DNA of 64,000 nt from Streptococcus sp. D7B5 (lineage in GTDB: Bacteria > Bacillota > Bacilli > Lactobacillales > Streptococcaceae): contig NZ_CP121467.1 of the NCBI RefSeq assembly GCF_029691405.1, positions 62,001-126,000 of the forward strand, read 5' to 3'. The notes under the pieces are model-generated. The model was given only the letters and a program-made list of their open reading frames with translations. It was not told the DNA's origin and made no database searches. Below, piece by piece: positions 17,653 through 26,309 of this stretch (positions are counted from its first letter, which is position 1; each line of letters starts with the position of its first letter). The position numbers and the translations under genes are program-made.

Positions 17653-17961
17653 ATGAAAAAATTATTGGGACTTGTATTTTTAGTAGCAGCAGCGCTAGTA
17701 TTGTATTTCGGATCTGTTGGATGGCCAAGCTTGGATGTCAACCTTTGGTCACTGATTCCAGTTGGCTTATTCCTCTATTTCACTCTAGAAAATCTTTTGA
17801 AAAAAGACTACAAGGCTAGCTTGATGTGCTTGATCATCGCCTTTATCATTGCAAATGCTATTTTTGATCTCTTGCCCATTTCAAGTGGTTTGGTGATTGG
17901 TGCCGGTGTGCTAGCTTGTGTAGGACTTGGCTACCTCTTTCCTGATAAGGATAAAAAATAA
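17653..17961 (+). CDS. Small integral membrane protein, unknown function
   Basis: 102 aa, almost entirely hydrophobic, with four probable TM segments: about 3-20, 30-46, 56-72 and 77-95. A short Lys/Asp tail (PDKDKK) ends it. The pattern of short helices resembles the LiaI/LiaF TM-region family, but I see no diagnostic motif. GGAGA lies before the ATG. It is transcribed alone and converges on the amidase gene. No function can be assigned. Confidence 0.7.
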   Translation: MKKLLGLVFLVAAALVLYFGSVGWPSLDVNLWSLIPVGLFLYFTLENLLKKDYKASLMCLIIAFIIANAIFDLLPISSGLVIGAGVLACVGLGYLFPDKDKK

Positions 17962-17970
17962 GATAAATAA

Positions 17971-17996
17971 AAAGTCTCGAGAAATCTCGAGACTTT
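17971..17996. terminator. Bidirectional terminator between convergent genes
   Basis: A perfect 12-bp inverted repeat built on AAAGTCTCGAGA (17971-17982 and 17985-17996), with T runs on both strands. It serves the membrane protein gene (+) and the amidase gene (-). Confidence 0.88.
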
Positions 17997-18000
17997 ATTT

Positions 18001-19800
18001 TTATTTACCAGCGTAATATTTTTGAATACCTTTTACGATGCCTGCGACCAGTTTATCTTGGTAGCGACTATCTCTGATTTGTTGGTTTTCGGAGAAATTA
18101 TCCATATAACCAAGCTCTAGGAGGACCGCTGGTTTGGCTGTTTCGCGTAGTACAGCATAGCTGCTCTCCAACAGACCAGCATCCTTAGCCCCTGTTTCGG
18201 CTAAGAGAGAGGAGTGGATAGCAGCAGCGAGGCGCTTACTTTCACTAATGCGATCAGGATGGTTGTGCCAGTATTGATTAATCTTACTTGGATAATCAGG
18301 TTCATCGCTATAGGAGTAGGTTTGAATACCGCTTGCTTTTGAGTAGGTATTACCAGTAGCATTGAAGTGGATACTGATAAAAATGTCAGAGTTGGTTTTG
18401 TTGACCATACGGGAACGTTCTGTAATGAAATCTACATCAATATCACTATCACGTGAGGTGAGAACCTTGTAGCCTAGTTCTTCTAACTTGGTGCGAAGTT
18501 TACGGTAGATTTGCATATTGAGATCTTTTTCAGCTACATTGTAGTAAAAGGCGCCAGAATCTCGTCCGCCATGTCCGGGATCGAGGAAGATGGTGTTACT
18601 GTATTGGCCTTTCACAAATCCACCCTCAGTTGAAACTTCAGAAATCCATTTCCCATCTTTTTGGAAGAGATGGTCTTTTCCAGAAATCTTGTGAATTCCT
18701 GTGACATAGCGACCATTTTCATCCAAATAGTAACGCCCTTTGTCTTGACTATCATCGATCCACTCGCTTTTGGCCATATAGCCACCAGACTTGAGATAAT
18801 AAGCTCCGATCCACTCCTGATTTGCATAATGACCATTCGCTTTTAGATAGAACCAGCTCTTATAAGTCTTGTCGAAGATCCATTCTTTTTCAGCCATGGC
18901 CCCACTGGTCTTGAGGTAGTAGCTTCCTTGCCATTTATCTGCTAGCATTCCCCCATCATGAGTAAAAGAGTACCAAGAGCCCTGGATTTTTTGCCACTTG
19001 TCTTGGACGTATCTGCCTGAATCGCTAGCATAGAACCAAGTATCCTTGATTTTGACCCAGTTGTTCTCAGCTAAGGCACCACTCTTCTTAAAGAGGTAGC
19101 CCTTGAAGGTTGTTTCGCTCAACATCCTTCCTTCTTTGTCAAAATAGTACCAAGTACCCTTGATTTTCTCCCATTTGTCTTGAGAGATTTTTCCTGACGG
19201 CAGAACGTAGTACCAAACTTGATTGACCTCTTGCCAACCTTGAGATACCATGGCTCCACTTTGACCTAAGAAATAGCCATCAATGCTTGTATTGCTGAGC
19301 ATGATTCCAGTTTGGTCAAAATAGTACCAAGCACCATTGATTTTTTTCCAAGCATTTTGAGTTAATCGTCCAGAAGAATCAGCGTAATACCATTGATTCT
19401 CCCACTTGGTCCAGCTATTCTCCACCATAGCACCCTCTTGGTCAAAGGCATAGCCCTTATAGATAGTGGACTGGAGACGGTCACCATTTTGGTCGAAGTA
19501 GTACCATTTGCCTTGAATTTTTTTCCAGTTCACTGCTGGTTGATCATCTTGGTAGAAGCGCCAGTGGTAGTTTTCTTGGTACCAGCCCTCCTTTTTGGGT
19601 TTGGCTTCTTGCACATTTACTTTTGGAAGAGCCTCAGGTTCTGTATTCTCCTTAACAATAGCATCTTTTTGATCATCTTTGGTTTGCTTTTCTTTAACAG
19701 CAGAAGGAGTTTGTGATTGGTTTTCTTCTGCAGAGACGGGTGCTAGTGTAGATCCTACGATTGAAAGGATTAAAGCACTGGTCAGTAGTATCTTTTTCAC
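18001..19800 (-). CDS. Choline-binding N-acetylmuramoyl-L-alanine amidase (Amidase_3)
   Basis: 599-aa secreted murein hydrolase. Signal peptide 1-24 (cut near VSA-EE), a charged linker to about 70, then about a dozen or more choline-binding-type repeats (about 72-385; WYYFD and GxMxxxxW patterns), and a C-terminal zinc Amidase_3 domain (about 402-599). The zinc ligands appear as His410 (DPGHGG), Glu424 and His478 (SIHFNA), with the catalytic Glu562 (LLELGYMDN). The repeats should hold it on choline teichoic acids while it cuts the stem peptide from MurNAc. LytA uses a different fold (Amidase_2, N-terminal), so this is not LytA. The aromatic pairs normally used for choline are present in most repeats. 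Confidence 0.92.
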   Translation of the reverse strand: MKKILLTSALILSIVGSTLAPVSAEENQSQTPSAVKEKQTKDDQKDAIVKENTEPEALPKVNVQEAKPKKEGWYQENYHWRFYQDDQPAVNWKKIQGKWYYFDQNGDRLQSTIYKGYAFDQEGAMVENSWTKWENQWYYADSSGRLTQNAWKKINGAWYYFDQTGIMLSNTSIDGYFLGQSGAMVSQGWQEVNQVWYYVLPSGKISQDKWEKIKGTWYYFDKEGRMLSETTFKGYLFKKSGALAENNWVKIKDTWFYASDSGRYVQDKWQKIQGSWYSFTHDGGMLADKWQGSYYLKTSGAMAEKEWIFDKTYKSWFYLKANGHYANQEWIGAYYLKSGGYMAKSEWIDDSQDKGRYYLDENGRYVTGIHKISGKDHLFQKDGKWISEVSTEGGFVKGQYSNTIFLDPGHGGRDSGAFYYNVAEKDLNMQIYRKLRTKLEELGYKVLTSRDSDIDVDFITERSRMVNKTNSDIFISIHFNATGNTYSKASGIQTYSYSDEPDYPSKINQYWHNHPDRISESKRLAAAIHSSLLAETGAKDAGLLESSYAVLRETAKPAVLLELGYMDNFSENQQIRDSRYQDKLVAGIVKGIQKYYAGK

Positions 19801-19830
19801 TTTCTATTTCCTAACTTTTTCTTTTTCCTA

Positions 19831-20739
19831 TTAATTATCGAATTGAACTTCTTCTACTAAGTATTCGATAAAGCGTTCGCCCATCTTAGACAGGCTGGTT
19901 TTTTCATGCTGGATGTAGACTAGCTCGATAGGATCGTCTATGTCCAGTGGAATGGAAACGATATTGTCTCCGTTGAGGTTGCTGTTCAAAATCCCTGTTG
20001 CAATCGTGTATCCGTCCAAACCAATTAAGAGATTAAAGAGGGTGGCACGGTCGCTGACCACGATAGATTTTTTGTGGTATTCCTGCGAGAGAATCTCTTC
20101 AGAGAAGTAGAAGGAGTTGTGCGTCCCTTGGTCATAGCTGAGGTAAGGGAAGTTCTCCAAGTCTTCTAGTTTAACCTTATCTTTCTTTGCTAGAGGGTTG
20201 GTCTTGCTGACAAAGATATGGGGTTGAGCTGTGAATAGGTGGTGCGCTAGCAGGTGATTGTCATCTAGCATTTTCGTTAAAACATCGCGGTTGTAGCTAT
20301 TTAAAAAGAGGACACCGACCTCGCTACGGAAGTTCTTGACGTCATCGATAATCTCCCAAGTCCGCGTTTCACGAAGGAAGAGCTCGTATTTTTCCATATC
20401 ACTCTTTTTAAGTAATGATACAAAGGCATTGACTACAAAGGCATAGTGCTGAGAAGAAACGCTGAATAGTTCGCGGTGGGCGACAGGATTTTTATAGCGT
20501 TCCTCCAGAAGCTGAGTTTGCTCGACAACTTGACGAGCGTAGGAGAGAAACTCCATCCCATCGCGGGTCAAGGTAATACCCTTGGGATTGCGGATAAAGA
20601 TTTCAATGCCCATTTCATTTTCCAAGTCTCGAACAGCATTAGAGAGACTGGGTTGGGTGATAAAGAGTTGCTTGGCTGCCTCATTCATAGAGCCAGTTTC
20701 GACGATTTTGATAATATAGTGTAGTTGTTGAATTCTCAT
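19831..20739 (-). CDS. cpsY: LysR-family regulator, CpsY/MtaR type
   Basis: 302-aa LysR regulator. The N-terminal winged helix (1-60) has the family pattern ETGSMNEAAKQLFITQPSLSNAVRDLE (here described by its first and last residues E13-E39), followed by a linker helix and a type 2 periplasmic-binding-like effector domain. It resembles streptococcal CpsY/MtaR, linked in other species to methionine uptake and capsule or survival phenotypes. The start at 20739 is chosen because the conserved fold begins there. An extended -10 (TGG-TACAAT) ends seven bases before this ATG and there is no Shine-Dalgarno, so the mRNA is probably leaderless. It is divergent from yqgQ. Confidence 0.88.
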   Translation of the reverse strand: MRIQQLHYIIKIVETGSMNEAAKQLFITQPSLSNAVRDLENEMGIEIFIRNPKGITLTRDGMEFLSYARQVVEQTQLLEERYKNPVAHRELFSVSSQHYAFVVNAFVSLLKKSDMEKYELFLRETRTWEIIDDVKNFRSEVGVLFLNSYNRDVLTKMLDDNHLLAHHLFTAQPHIFVSKTNPLAKKDKVKLEDLENFPYLSYDQGTHNSFYFSEEILSQEYHKKSIVVSDRATLFNLLIGLDGYTIATGILNSNLNGDNIVSIPLDIDDPIELVYIQHEKTSLSKMGERFIEYLVEEVQFDN

Positions 20740-20745
20740 GTTTTT

Positions 20746-20754
20746 ATTGTACCA
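20746..20754 (-). promoter_or_regulatory. cpsY promoter, +1 at the start codon
   Basis: Minus-strand TGGTACAAT, then six bases and ATG (20739). A weak -35 TTGCCC (20770-20775) lies 18 bp upstream. Confidence 0.65.
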
Positions 20755-20814
20755 TACTTGCGGAAGAATGGGCAATGAAGACGAAGAAAATAGGGGGAAA
20801 GAACCGGTCCAGTA

Positions 20815-20843
20815 TTGAAAAAAAGTCTAAAATCTGTTAGAAT
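20815..20843 (+). promoter_or_regulatory. yqgQ promoter, +1 at or next to the start codon
   Basis: TTGAAA (20815-20820), 17 bp, TAGAAT (20838-20843) with a TGT extension, then seven bases and ATG at 20851. Confidence 0.7.
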
Positions 20844-20850
20844 GGAAGCT

Positions 20851-21075
20851 ATGAAAACATTCTATGATGTGCAGCAATTTCTCAAACAATTTGGCATTAT
20901 TGTTTACATGGGGAAGCGTTTGTATGATATTGAACTGATGAAGCTCGAACTCTCTCGGATTTATGATGCAGGTCTCATGGACAAGCTAGATTACCTAGAA
21001 GCGGAAGCTGTTCTTCGTAGAGAGCACAAGATAGAATTAGACTACATAGAGAAAAATGGAGATAAGAACTTATGA
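20851..21075 (+). CDS. yqgQ: YqgQ family protein (DUF910)
   Basis: 74-aa cytoplasmic protein of the YqgQ family, conserved in Firmicutes and of unknown biochemical role; a small helical nucleic-acid-binding function has been suggested for the family. The start at ATG 20851 begins MKTFYDVQQFLKQFG, the normal family start. A TTG further upstream coincides with the -35 box and is unlikely. Promoter geometry suggests a leaderless mRNA. The stop overlaps the rhodanese gene by 4 bp, a coupling also seen in bacilli. Confidence 0.88.
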   Translation: MKTFYDVQQFLKQFGIIVYMGKRLYDIELMKLELSRIYDAGLMDKLDYLEAEAVLRREHKIELDYIEKNGDKNL

Positions 21076-21452
21076 CAATTTGGGTTTTGTGGGGAATCGT
21101 ACTAGCGATGGCGGCATGGATGGGGTATAACTACCTTCGTATTCGTCGTGCGGCTAAGATAGTGGATAATGCAGAATTTGAAGCCTTGATTCGAAAAGGG
21201 CAATTGATTGATGTCCGTGAACCAGCAGAATTTCACAGAAAACATATCCTCGGAGCTCGCAATATTCCTTCAAATCAGTTGAAGTCAAGCCTTGCAGCCC
21301 TTCGCAAGGATAAACCTGTCCTTCTCTACGAAAATCAACGTGGACAACGAGTGACCAATGCAGCACTTTATTTGAAAAAACAAGGTTTCTCTGAGATTTA
21401 TATTCTTTCTTATGGACTAGATTCTTGGAAAGGGAAAGTGAAGACGAGTTAA
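21072..21452 (+). CDS. Membrane-anchored rhodanese-like protein lacking the catalytic Cys
   Basis: 126 aa: one N-terminal TM (about 3-20) then a rhodanese domain (about 32-123) with LIDVREPAEF and HILGARNIP in place. The active-site loop reads LLYENQRGQR (85-93); the Cys of CxxGxR is replaced by Asn88/Glu87, and the whole protein has no cysteine. It cannot be a sulfurtransferase by the usual mechanism, so a binding or scaffold role is more likely. It is translationally coupled to yqgQ. Confidence 0.88.
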   Translation: MTIWVLWGIVLAMAAWMGYNYLRIRRAAKIVDNAEFEALIRKGQLIDVREPAEFHRKHILGARNIPSNQLKSSLAALRKDKPVLLYENQRGQRVTNAALYLKKQGFSEIYILSYGLDSWKGKVKTS

Positions 21453-21539
21453 CATTCTATTAAAATCTGTCGAATGGTAGATAAAGCTAGTATCTTAAGG
21501 TATCATCATTTATATTAAATTTAAGGAGATTTTATAATA

Positions 21540-21798
21540 TGAATTCACAACAAAAGAAAAAACTTCACTTATTTTAGGTATCTTATCTATCGTCCTTGGT
21601 TTGCTATTTCCAATAGTAGGTCTGATTTTGGGGATCATAGGATTGGTCTTGGCTTTTTCATACCAAAAAGAATCTGGACTAGACTATAAAACAGAAAAAA
21701 TTCTGAATATCATTGGACTTGTGGTTTCTGTACTTAACTGGATTGTAGCTGTCGCAGTATTTTTTAGAATTGTAGCTGTCGCAGTATTTTTTAGATAA
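21540..21798 (+). pseudogene. Frameshifted small membrane protein gene (DUF4190-like)
   Basis: AAGGAG precedes ATG 21540, but that frame stops after 12 codons (MNSQQKKKLHLF). Adding one base in the A6 run (21560-21565) restores one continuous frame through LILGILSIVLGLLFP into the hydrophobic ORF that ends at 21798. The restored protein would be about 86 aa with two TM regions. A perfect 27-bp tandem duplication (21742-21768 and 21769-21795) repeats IVAVAVFFR at the C terminus. This could be a true mutation, homopolymer slippage acting as a switch, or a sequencing error. Confidence 0.75.
21742..21795 (+). repeat. 27-bp perfect tandem duplication
   Basis: Two identical 27-bp units with no gap, in frame, each encoding nine residues at the end of the frameshifted gene. 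Confidence 0.95.
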
Positions 21799-21801
21799 GC
21801 A

Positions 21802-21840
21802 AAAAATAAAAAAGCTTTAAATTTAAAGCTTTTTTATTTT
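21802..21840. terminator. Bidirectional terminator
   Basis: A long palindrome centred on AGCTTTAAATTTAAAGCT with A runs to the left and T runs to the right. It overlaps the stop codon of the minus-strand pseudouridine synthase gene. Confidence 0.85.
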
Positions 21841-22564
21841 ATCGACTCATCTCTAAGTAGTTTTTTATGATTTCCAATTCCTCTGGATTCAAGGGGCGGA
21901 ATTGCCCTTTTGCTAGTTCTGGGTCTAATGTAAAGTCACCGAATTGGACGCGTTTTAGGGCAGTCACCTTGACACCAACTGAGAGGAACATTTTTTTAAC
22001 TTGATGAAATTTTCCTTCTGAGATGGTAATAGAGGCATGGCTCTCTGTTGGGCTTATGTCTAGAATTTCTAGCTGAGCAGGTTTACAAGTGGTCCCATCT
22101 AAAAAGACAATCCCATCTTTGAATTTTTGGATATGGTCTGACGTGAGTGGTCCGTTGACTTCCACTTGATAAGATTTATCAACATGGTACTGGGGATGAA
22201 GGAGTTGAAAACCAAGAGGTCCATTGTCTGTCAAAAGGAGCAGTCCCGTCGTATCGCGGTCTAGTCTGCCGATAGCATAGAGCTGGTCAGACTGGATGTC
22301 AGGTGGAAGGAGGTCCATGACGGTTGGAAGTTTCTTATCCTTGCTAGCTGTAACGACTCCGTTTGGTTTATGAAGCATGAGGTAGTTGTGCTCGTAGCCT
22401 TGGATTTGTCGTCCTTGAAAGACTAATTTCTGCAACCCAGTGTCGACATTTTGAGCGAGTGAGCGAGCTGGGCAATCATCTACTAGGATTTCTTTTTTTA
22501 ATAAAGCCTGTTTCATAGCCTTGCGACTGGCCTTTTCTTGGGCTAATAATCTATCTAAACGCAT
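21839..22564 (-). CDS. rsuA: 16S rRNA pseudouridine synthase, RsuA/RluB family
   Basis: 241 aa. An N-terminal S4 RNA-binding domain (1-48) precedes the catalytic domain. The family motif GRLDRDTTGL puts the catalytic Asp at 102, and the KPNGV motif is at about 66-70. Single-domain length and S4 placement fit RsuA (pseudouridine 516 of 16S rRNA), but RluB-like targets cannot be excluded. An extended -10 (TGA-TAAGAT) ends eight bases before the ATG, with no Shine-Dalgarno, so the leader is at most a base or two. It is divergent from typA. Confidence 0.88.
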   Translation of the reverse strand: MRLDRLLAQEKASRKAMKQALLKKEILVDDCPARSLAQNVDTGLQKLVFQGRQIQGYEHNYLMLHKPNGVVTASKDKKLPTVMDLLPPDIQSDQLYAIGRLDRDTTGLLLLTDNGPLGFQLLHPQYHVDKSYQVEVNGPLTSDHIQKFKDGIVFLDGTTCKPAQLEILDISPTESHASITISEGKFHQVKKMFLSVGVKVTALKRVQFGDFTLDPELAKGQFRPLNPEELEIIKNYLEMSR

Positions 22565-22572
22565 ACCAGCTT

Positions 22573-22581
22573 ATCTTATCA
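22573..22581 (-). promoter_or_regulatory. rsuA promoter close to the start codon
   Basis: Minus-strand TGA-TAAGAT followed by eight bases and the ATG; the -35 (TTTTCA) is weak. Confidence 0.5.
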
Positions 22582-22673
22582 TAAGTCTCTGACTTTGAAA
22601 AGAGTTGCCTTGACTAGAAAAGCAGAGTGAAAACATTTACACTTAGCTGAACTGTGATTTTTGAATGAGACTG

Positions 22674-22682
22674 TGGTATAAT
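22674..22682 (+). promoter_or_regulatory. typA promoter (extended -10)
   Basis: TGG-TATAAT (22674-22682), about 40 bp before the typA ATG, which has GAGGAAATC upstream. Confidence 0.6.
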
Positions 22683-22722
22683 TGTTCAGTTAGAAATAAA
22701 AATTTAAATATTAGAGGAAATC

Positions 22723-24564
22723 ATGACAAAATTAAGAGAAGATATCCGTAACATTGCGATTATCGCCCACGTTGACCACGGTAAAACAACCCTCGTTGAC
22801 GAATTATTGAAACAATCTGAAACTCTTGATGCACGTACTGAATTGGCAGAGCGCGCTATGGACTCAAACGATATCGAAAAAGAGCGTGGGATTACCATCC
22901 TTGCGAAAAATACAGCCGTTGCTTACAACGGAACTCGTATCAACATCATGGACACACCTGGACACGCGGACTTCGGTGGAGAAGTTGAGCGTATCATGAA
23001 GATGGTTGACGGTGTTGTCTTGGTCGTGGATGCCTACGAAGGAACCATGCCACAAACTCGTTTCGTATTGAAAAAAGCCTTGGAACAAGACCTTGTCCCA
23101 ATCGTGGTTGTTAACAAAATCGACAAACCATCAGCTCGTCCAGCAGAAGTAGTAGACGAAGTATTGGAGCTCTTCATTGAGCTTGGTGCAGACGACGACC
23201 AGCTTGACTTCCCTGTGGTGTATGCTTCAGCTATCAACGGAACTTCTTCATTGTCAGACGATCCAGCTGATCAAGAAAAAACAATGGCACCAATCTTTGA
23301 CACCATTATCGATCATATTCCTGCTCCAGTGGACAACTCAGATGAACCTTTGCAGTTCCAAGTGTCACTTTTGGACTACAATGACTTCGTAGGTCGTATC
23401 GGTATCGGTCGTGTCTTCCGTGGTAGTGTGAAAGTTGGGGACCAAGTTACCCTTTCTAAACTAGATGGTACAACGAAGAACTTCCGTGTTACAAAACTTT
23501 TCGGTTTCTTTGGTTTGGAACGTCGTGAAATCCAAGAAGCAAAAGCAGGTGACTTGATTGCCGTTTCCGGTATGGAAGATATCTTTGTTGGTGAGACGAT
23601 TACACCGACAGATGCAGTTGAGCCTCTTCCAATCCTTCACATCGATGAGCCAACGCTTCAAATGACCTTCTTGGTCAACAACTCACCATTTGCTGGTAAA
23701 GAAGGTAAATGGGTGACTTCTCGTAAGGTAGAAGAACGCTTGCAAGCAGAATTGCAAACAGACGTTTCCCTTCGTGTTGACCCAACTGATTCACCAGATA
23801 AATGGACGGTTTCAGGACGTGGAGAATTGCACTTGTCAATCCTGATCGAAACCATGCGCCGTGAGGGTTATGAACTTCAAGTGTCTCGTCCAGAGGTTAT
23901 TGTAAAAGAAATTGACGGTGTTAAATGTGAACCATTTGAACGTGTTCAAATCGATACTCCAGAAGAATACCAAGGATCTGTTATCCAAAGCCTTTCTGAA
24001 CGTAAGGGTGAAATGTTGGATATGATTTCAACTGGTAATGGTCAAACTCGTTTGGTCTTCCTTGTTCCAGCGCGTGGTTTGATCGGATACTCAACTGAGT
24101 TCTTGTCAATGACTCGTGGCTACGGTATCATGAACCATACCTTTGATCAATACTTGCCATTGATTCCAGGTGAAATTGGTGGACGTCACCGTGGTGCCCT
24201 TGTTTCCATCGATGCTGGTAAGGCTACAACTTACTCAATCATGTCGATCGAAGAACGTGGTACAATCTTTGTCAACCCAGGTACTGAGGTTTACGAAGGA
24301 ATGATCATCGGTGAAAACTCTCGTGAAAACGACTTGACAGTTAATATCACCAAGGCCAAACAAATGACCAACGTCCGTTCAGCTACTAAGGACCAAACAG
24401 CGGTTATCAAGACACCTCGTATCTTGACCCTTGAAGAATCACTTGAGTTCTTGAACGACGACGAGTACATGGAAGTAACGCCTGAGTCTATCCGTTTGCG
24501 TAAGCAAATCCTCAATAAGGCAGAGCGTGAGAAAGCCAATAAAAAGAAAAAATCAGCTGAATAA
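22723..24564 (+). CDS. typA: Ribosome-associated translational GTPase TypA/BipA
   Basis: 613 aa, full length. The GTPase domain carries the P-loop AHVDHGKTT (15-23), the switch I region [21 protein letters not shown] and NKID. EF-Tu domain 2, EF-G domain 3 and 5-like folds and the TypA-specific C-terminal domain follow, ending in a Lys-rich tail ([10 protein letters not shown]). It binds the 70S ribosome and helps large-subunit assembly and stress or cold growth. Codon use is strongly optimised. A small membrane gene follows after 19 bp and may be co-transcribed. Confidence 0.97.
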   Translation: MTKLREDIRNIAIIAHVDHGKTTLVDELLKQSETLDARTELAERAMDSNDIEKERGITILAKNTAVAYNGTRINIMDTPGHADFGGEVERIMKMVDGVVLVVDAYEGTMPQTRFVLKKALEQDLVPIVVVNKIDKPSARPAEVVDEVLELFIELGADDDQLDFPVVYASAINGTSSLSDDPADQEKTMAPIFDTIIDHIPAPVDNSDEPLQFQVSLLDYNDFVGRIGIGRVFRGSVKVGDQVTLSKLDGTTKNFRVTKLFGFFGLERREIQEAKAGDLIAVSGMEDIFVGETITPTDAVEPLPILHIDEPTLQMTFLVNNSPFAGKEGKWVTSRKVEERLQAELQTDVSLRVDPTDSPDKWTVSGRGELHLSILIETMRREGYELQVSRPEVIVKEIDGVKCEPFERVQIDTPEEYQGSVIQSLSERKGEMLDMISTGNGQTRLVFLVPARGLIGYSTEFLSMTRGYGIMNHTFDQYLPLIPGEIGGRHRGALVSIDAGKATTYSIMSIEERGTIFVNPGTEVYEGMIIGENSRENDLTVNITKAKQMTNVRSATKDQTAVIKTPRILTLEESLEFLNDDEYMEVTPESIRLRKQILNKAEREKANKKKKSAE

Positions 24565-24583
24565 GAGCTAGAAAGAGATAAAG

Positions 24584-24838
24584 ATGGTCTATTTAATCAT
24601 AGGGATACTCTTATTACTACTCTATGTATTTGCGACACCTCAAAGTATTAAAGGAACAGTCAACATCGTTATCTTGGTCTTTGTAGTTGTTGCACTCTTG
24701 ATTTTGCTGATGTTGTCCATCTTGCAAATCTTCCAATTACCGACAGAATTCTTTGTCACAATCGCCATGCTGGCCCTGGCTTACTTTAGCTTGAGAGACA
24801 TTACGCTCATGTCTGAAAAAAAGAGCAAAAGAAGATAA
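24584..24838 (+). CDS. Small membrane protein, DUF3165 family
   Basis: 84 aa with three hydrophobic segments (about 2-17, 22-46, 51-68) and a basic tail (KKSKRR). It matches the streptococcal DUF3165 family that I recall next to typA. GAAAGAGA precedes the ATG. It is probably read through from typA, and a terminator follows at once. Function unknown. Confidence 0.8.
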   Translation: MVYLIIGILLLLLYVFATPQSIKGTVNIVILVFVVVALLILLMLSILQIFQLPTEFFVTIAMLALAYFSLRDITLMSEKKSKRR

Positions 24839-24842
24839 AAAG

Positions 24843-24868
24843 AAAGAGAGCCATAGCTCTCTTTTTCT
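24843..24868 (+). terminator. Terminator of typA-DUF3165
   Basis: AAAGAGAGC / CATA / GCTCTCTTTTT. Confidence 0.85.
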
Positions 24869-24919
24869 ATGCTAGAATGAAGGCTAGAGCATTTTCGTTT
24901 AGTATTATTTCCATAAAAA

Positions 24920-24928
24920 TGGTAAAAT
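24920..24928 (+). promoter_or_regulatory. murD operon promoter (extended -10)
   Basis: TGG-TAAAAT; weak -35. TAGGAG elements follow before the ATG at 24956. Confidence 0.5.
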
Positions 24929-24955
24929 AGTAGGAGTAGAAATGGAGTTTGAGAC

Positions 24956-26308
24956 ATGAAAGTAATCGATCAATTTAAAAATAAGAAAGTACTTGTTTTA
25001 GGTTTGGCTAAGTCTGGTGAGTCTGCGGCCCGTTTGTTGGACAAGCTGGGTGCTATTGTGACAGTAAATGACGGCAAGCCTTTTGAGGAGAATCCTGCTG
25101 CTCAAAGCTTGCTAGAAGAGGGAATCAAGGTTGTCACTGGTGGGCATCCTTTGGAGCTCTTGGATGAAGATTTCGCTCTGATGGTGAAAAATCCAGGTAT
25201 CCCGTATAGCAATCCCATGATTGAAAAGGCATTGGCAAAGGGGATTCCAGTCCTGACTGAGGTGGAATTGGCTTATTTAATCTCAGAAGCGCCAATTATC
25301 GGTATCACTGGTTCAAATGGGAAAACAACCACAACGACGATGATTGGGGAAGTTTTAACTGCTGCTGGTCAACGCGGTCTCTTGTCAGGGAACATCGGCT
25401 ATCCTGCTAGTCAAGTGGCTCAAACTGCGACAGACAAGGATACCCTTGTCATGGAGCTGTCTTCCTTCCAACTAATGGGAATTCAAGAGTTTCATCCAGA
25501 GATTGCGGTTATTACCAACCTCATGCCAACTCATATCGACTATCATGGCTCTTTTGAAGAGTATGTGGCAGCTAAGTGGAATATCCAGAACAAGATGACA
25601 GCGGATGATTTCCTTGTTTTGAACTTTAACCAAGATTTGGCAAAAGAATTGGCTAGCAAAACACAAGCCACTGTTGTTCCATTTTCAACATTGGAAAAGG
25701 TTGATGGAGCTTATCTGGAAGATGGTCAACTCTACTTCCGTGGGGAAGTGGTCATGGCAGCTGATGAAATCGGAGTTCCAGGTAGCCACAATGTAGAAAA
25801 TGCCCTTGCGACTATTGCTGTAGCCAAGCTCCGTGGTGTGGATAACCAAACCATCAAGGAAACTCTATCAGCCTTTGGAGGTGTCAAACACCGTCTCCAG
25901 TTTGTGGATGAAATTCAGGGTGTCAAATTCTATAACGATAGCAAGTCAACCAATATCTTAGCCACTCAAAAAGCCTTGTCAGGATTTGACAACAGTAAGG
26001 TTATCTTAATTGCAGGTGGTTTGGACCGCGGCAATGAGTTTGACGAATTGGTGCCAGATATTACTGGGCTCAAGAAGATGGTTATCCTCGGTCAATCTGC
26101 AGAACGTGTCAAACGGGCAGCGGATAAGGCTGGTGTGGCTTATGTAGATGCGACAGATATTGCTGATGCGACCCGCAAGGCTTATGAGCTCGCGACTCAA
26201 GGAGATGTGGTTCTCCTCAGTCCTGCCAATGCTAGCTGGGATATGTATGCTAACTTTGAAGTACGTGGCGACCTCTTTATCGACACAGTAGCGGAGTTAA
26301 AGGAATAA
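24956..26308 (+). CDS. murD: UDP-N-acetylmuramoylalanine--D-glutamate ligase
   Basis: Cytoplasmic peptidoglycan precursor ligase that adds D-Glu to UDP-MurNAc-L-Ala. 450 aa, normal length. The N-terminal Rossmann domain has [12 protein letters not shown], the ATP loop is [10 protein letters not shown] (116-125), the central domain has [12 protein letters not shown], and the C-terminal domain has the NDSKSTN segment typical of MurD. It starts the murD-murG-divIB operon; murG begins 1 bp after its stop. Confidence 0.97.
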   Translation: MKVIDQFKNKKVLVLGLAKSGESAARLLDKLGAIVTVNDGKPFEENPAAQSLLEEGIKVVTGGHPLELLDEDFALMVKNPGIPYSNPMIEKALAKGIPVLTEVELAYLISEAPIIGITGSNGKTTTTTMIGEVLTAAGQRGLLSGNIGYPASQVAQTATDKDTLVMELSSFQLMGIQEFHPEIAVITNLMPTHIDYHGSFEEYVAAKWNIQNKMTADDFLVLNFNQDLAKELASKTQATVVPFSTLEKVDGAYLEDGQLYFRGEVVMAADEIGVPGSHNVENALATIAVAKLRGVDNQTIKETLSAFGGVKHRLQFVDEIQGVKFYNDSKSTNILATQKALSGFDNSKVILIAGGLDRGNEFDELVPDITGLKKMVILGQSAERVKRAADKAGVAYVDATDIADATRKAYELATQGDVVLLSPANASWDMYANFEVRGDLFIDTVAELKE

Positions 26309-26309
26309 T

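Noticed and set aside
18600..19560. Tandem repeat artefact or CRISPR-like array in the amidase gene
   Set aside because: The periodic pattern comes from about 20-residue choline-binding repeats in a continuous frame; repeats differ at DNA level and there are no spacers.
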